Assembly (NCBI RefSeq): GCF_041431415.1
Contig: NZ_CP107845.1
Span: forward strand, 1,612,001 to 1,676,000
Source: Streptomyces sp. NBC_00513
GTDB lineage: Bacteria > Actinomycetota > Actinomycetes > Streptomycetales > Streptomycetaceae
Direction: 5' to 3'
Length of the DNA stretch: 64,000 bases
The notes beneath the pieces are model-generated. The model ran no database searches, was not told where the DNA came from, and saw nothing but the letters and a program-made list of their open reading frames with translations. Below are positions 63,666 through 64,000 of this stretch, piece by piece. The stretch's first letter is position 1, and each line of letters starts with the position of its first letter. A program made the position numbers and the translations under genes.

Positions 63666-64000
63666 TCAGTGCTCCTTGGGGGCGGTGGGGACGGCTTCGG
63701 GGACTGCGGTGACGCGGATGTCGGTGCCGATGCGGGTCGTGTCGGTGATGCGGAGACGGAGCGCGTCGGTGAGGGTGGCGACGCCGGCGTCGGCGAGGGC
63801 GTTCGGGCCAGCTCCGAGCAGGACGGGGGCGAGGTAGCCGACGACCTTGTCCACGGCGCCCGCGGCGACGAAGGCGCCGGCCAGGGTCGGGCCGCCTTCG
63901 AGGAGTACGGAGCGGGTTCCGCGCCGGTACAGCTCCGCGAGCAGCGACTCGACGGAGAGTCCGCGCGCGTCGCCGGGGAGGCGGACGACGTCGACTCCGG
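63666..64000 (-). CDS. ribD: RibD, C-terminal part (reductase domain), cut by window edge
   Basis: The open frame from the right edge reads the end of the RibD reductase domain: VDVVRLPGDARGLSVESLLA, then LYRRGTRSVLLEGGPTLAGA, then VDKVVGYLAPVLLGAGPNA, ending in TGA at 63666. RibD is the bifunctional deaminase/reductase of riboflavin synthesis. The 5' end and any FMN riboswitch lie outside the window. Confidence 0.93.
   Translation of the reverse strand, partial: GVDVVRLPGDARGLSVESLLAELYRRGTRSVLLEGGPTLAGAFVAAGAVDKVVGYLAPVLLGAGPNALADAGVATLTDALRLRITDTTRIGTDIRVTAVPEAVPTAPKEH

Overview
The window is high-GC actinobacterial DNA and almost certainly comes from a Streptomyces chromosome core. The grounds are very high third-position GC, frequent GTG starts with GTGA stop/start overlaps, a single TTA codon in all the genes read, a cvnABCD conservon, RbpA, a DasR-type operator in front of crr-ptsI, a SigR-type promoter in front of rbpA, and the Streptomyces order ribD-ribE-ribM-ribBA-ribH. 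From memory, the gene order parallels the SCO1390-SCO1443 region of S. coelicolor. I see no insertion sequence, integrase, CRISPR array or tRNA.

Layout. 1-3451: rRNA operon on the minus strand (5' part of 23S, spacer without tRNA, complete 16S). 3452-4205: rrn leader and promoters, plus a DasR-like operator. 4206-6399: PTS genes crr and ptsI. 6484-15344: metabolic and housekeeping genes (hypothetical protein, acetoacetyl-CoA synthetase, GH31 alpha-glucosidase, Nudix hydrolase, VanX-type dipeptidase, DUF962, and a DUF35/thiolase pair). 15560-19964: cvnABCD. 20374-20805: small membrane protein. 20864-28259: four-gene operon encoding a giant SMC-like ATPase with probable kleisin and KITE partners and a tiny linker ORF, but no JetD-type nuclease. 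28316-30590: pxpABC (5-oxoprolinase). 30692-35127: HEAT protein, ankyrin protein, small membrane protein and an FtsK/TraB-like membrane ATPase with a degenerate P-loop. 35207-43873: MocR regulator, GDPD, MFS exporter, RbpA, FxsA, polyprenol-phosphate mannosyltransferase, amidohydrolase, Lrp regulator. 44083-49545: zinc-motif hypothetical, phosphotransferase, lipocalin-like hypothetical, acyl-CoA dehydrogenase, TetR regulator. 49644-50580: a decayed DUF6230/DUF6114/secreted-protein cluster. 50620-56092: two small membrane proteins, a secreted C39 peptidase, a P-loop kinase-like protein and an EccA/CbbX-type AAA ATPase carrying the only TTA codon. 56124-58546: two CNNM/CBS proteins. 58747-64000: PH-domain protein, hisG, hisE and the riboflavin operon, cut by the window edge inside ribD.

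How the genes work together. crr-ptsI supplies the general phosphorelay for sugar and GlcNAc uptake, and the DasR-like site fits that. The rib operon makes riboflavin from GTP and ribulose-5-phosphate, with a RibM-type carrier inside it and hisE-hisG directly downstream. RbpA with its SigR-like promoter ties transcription to thiol stress. The least explained unit is the SMC-like operon at 20864-28259; I consider it the best candidate for an under-described system. The gene fragments at 49644-50580 are the clearest sign of recent decay.
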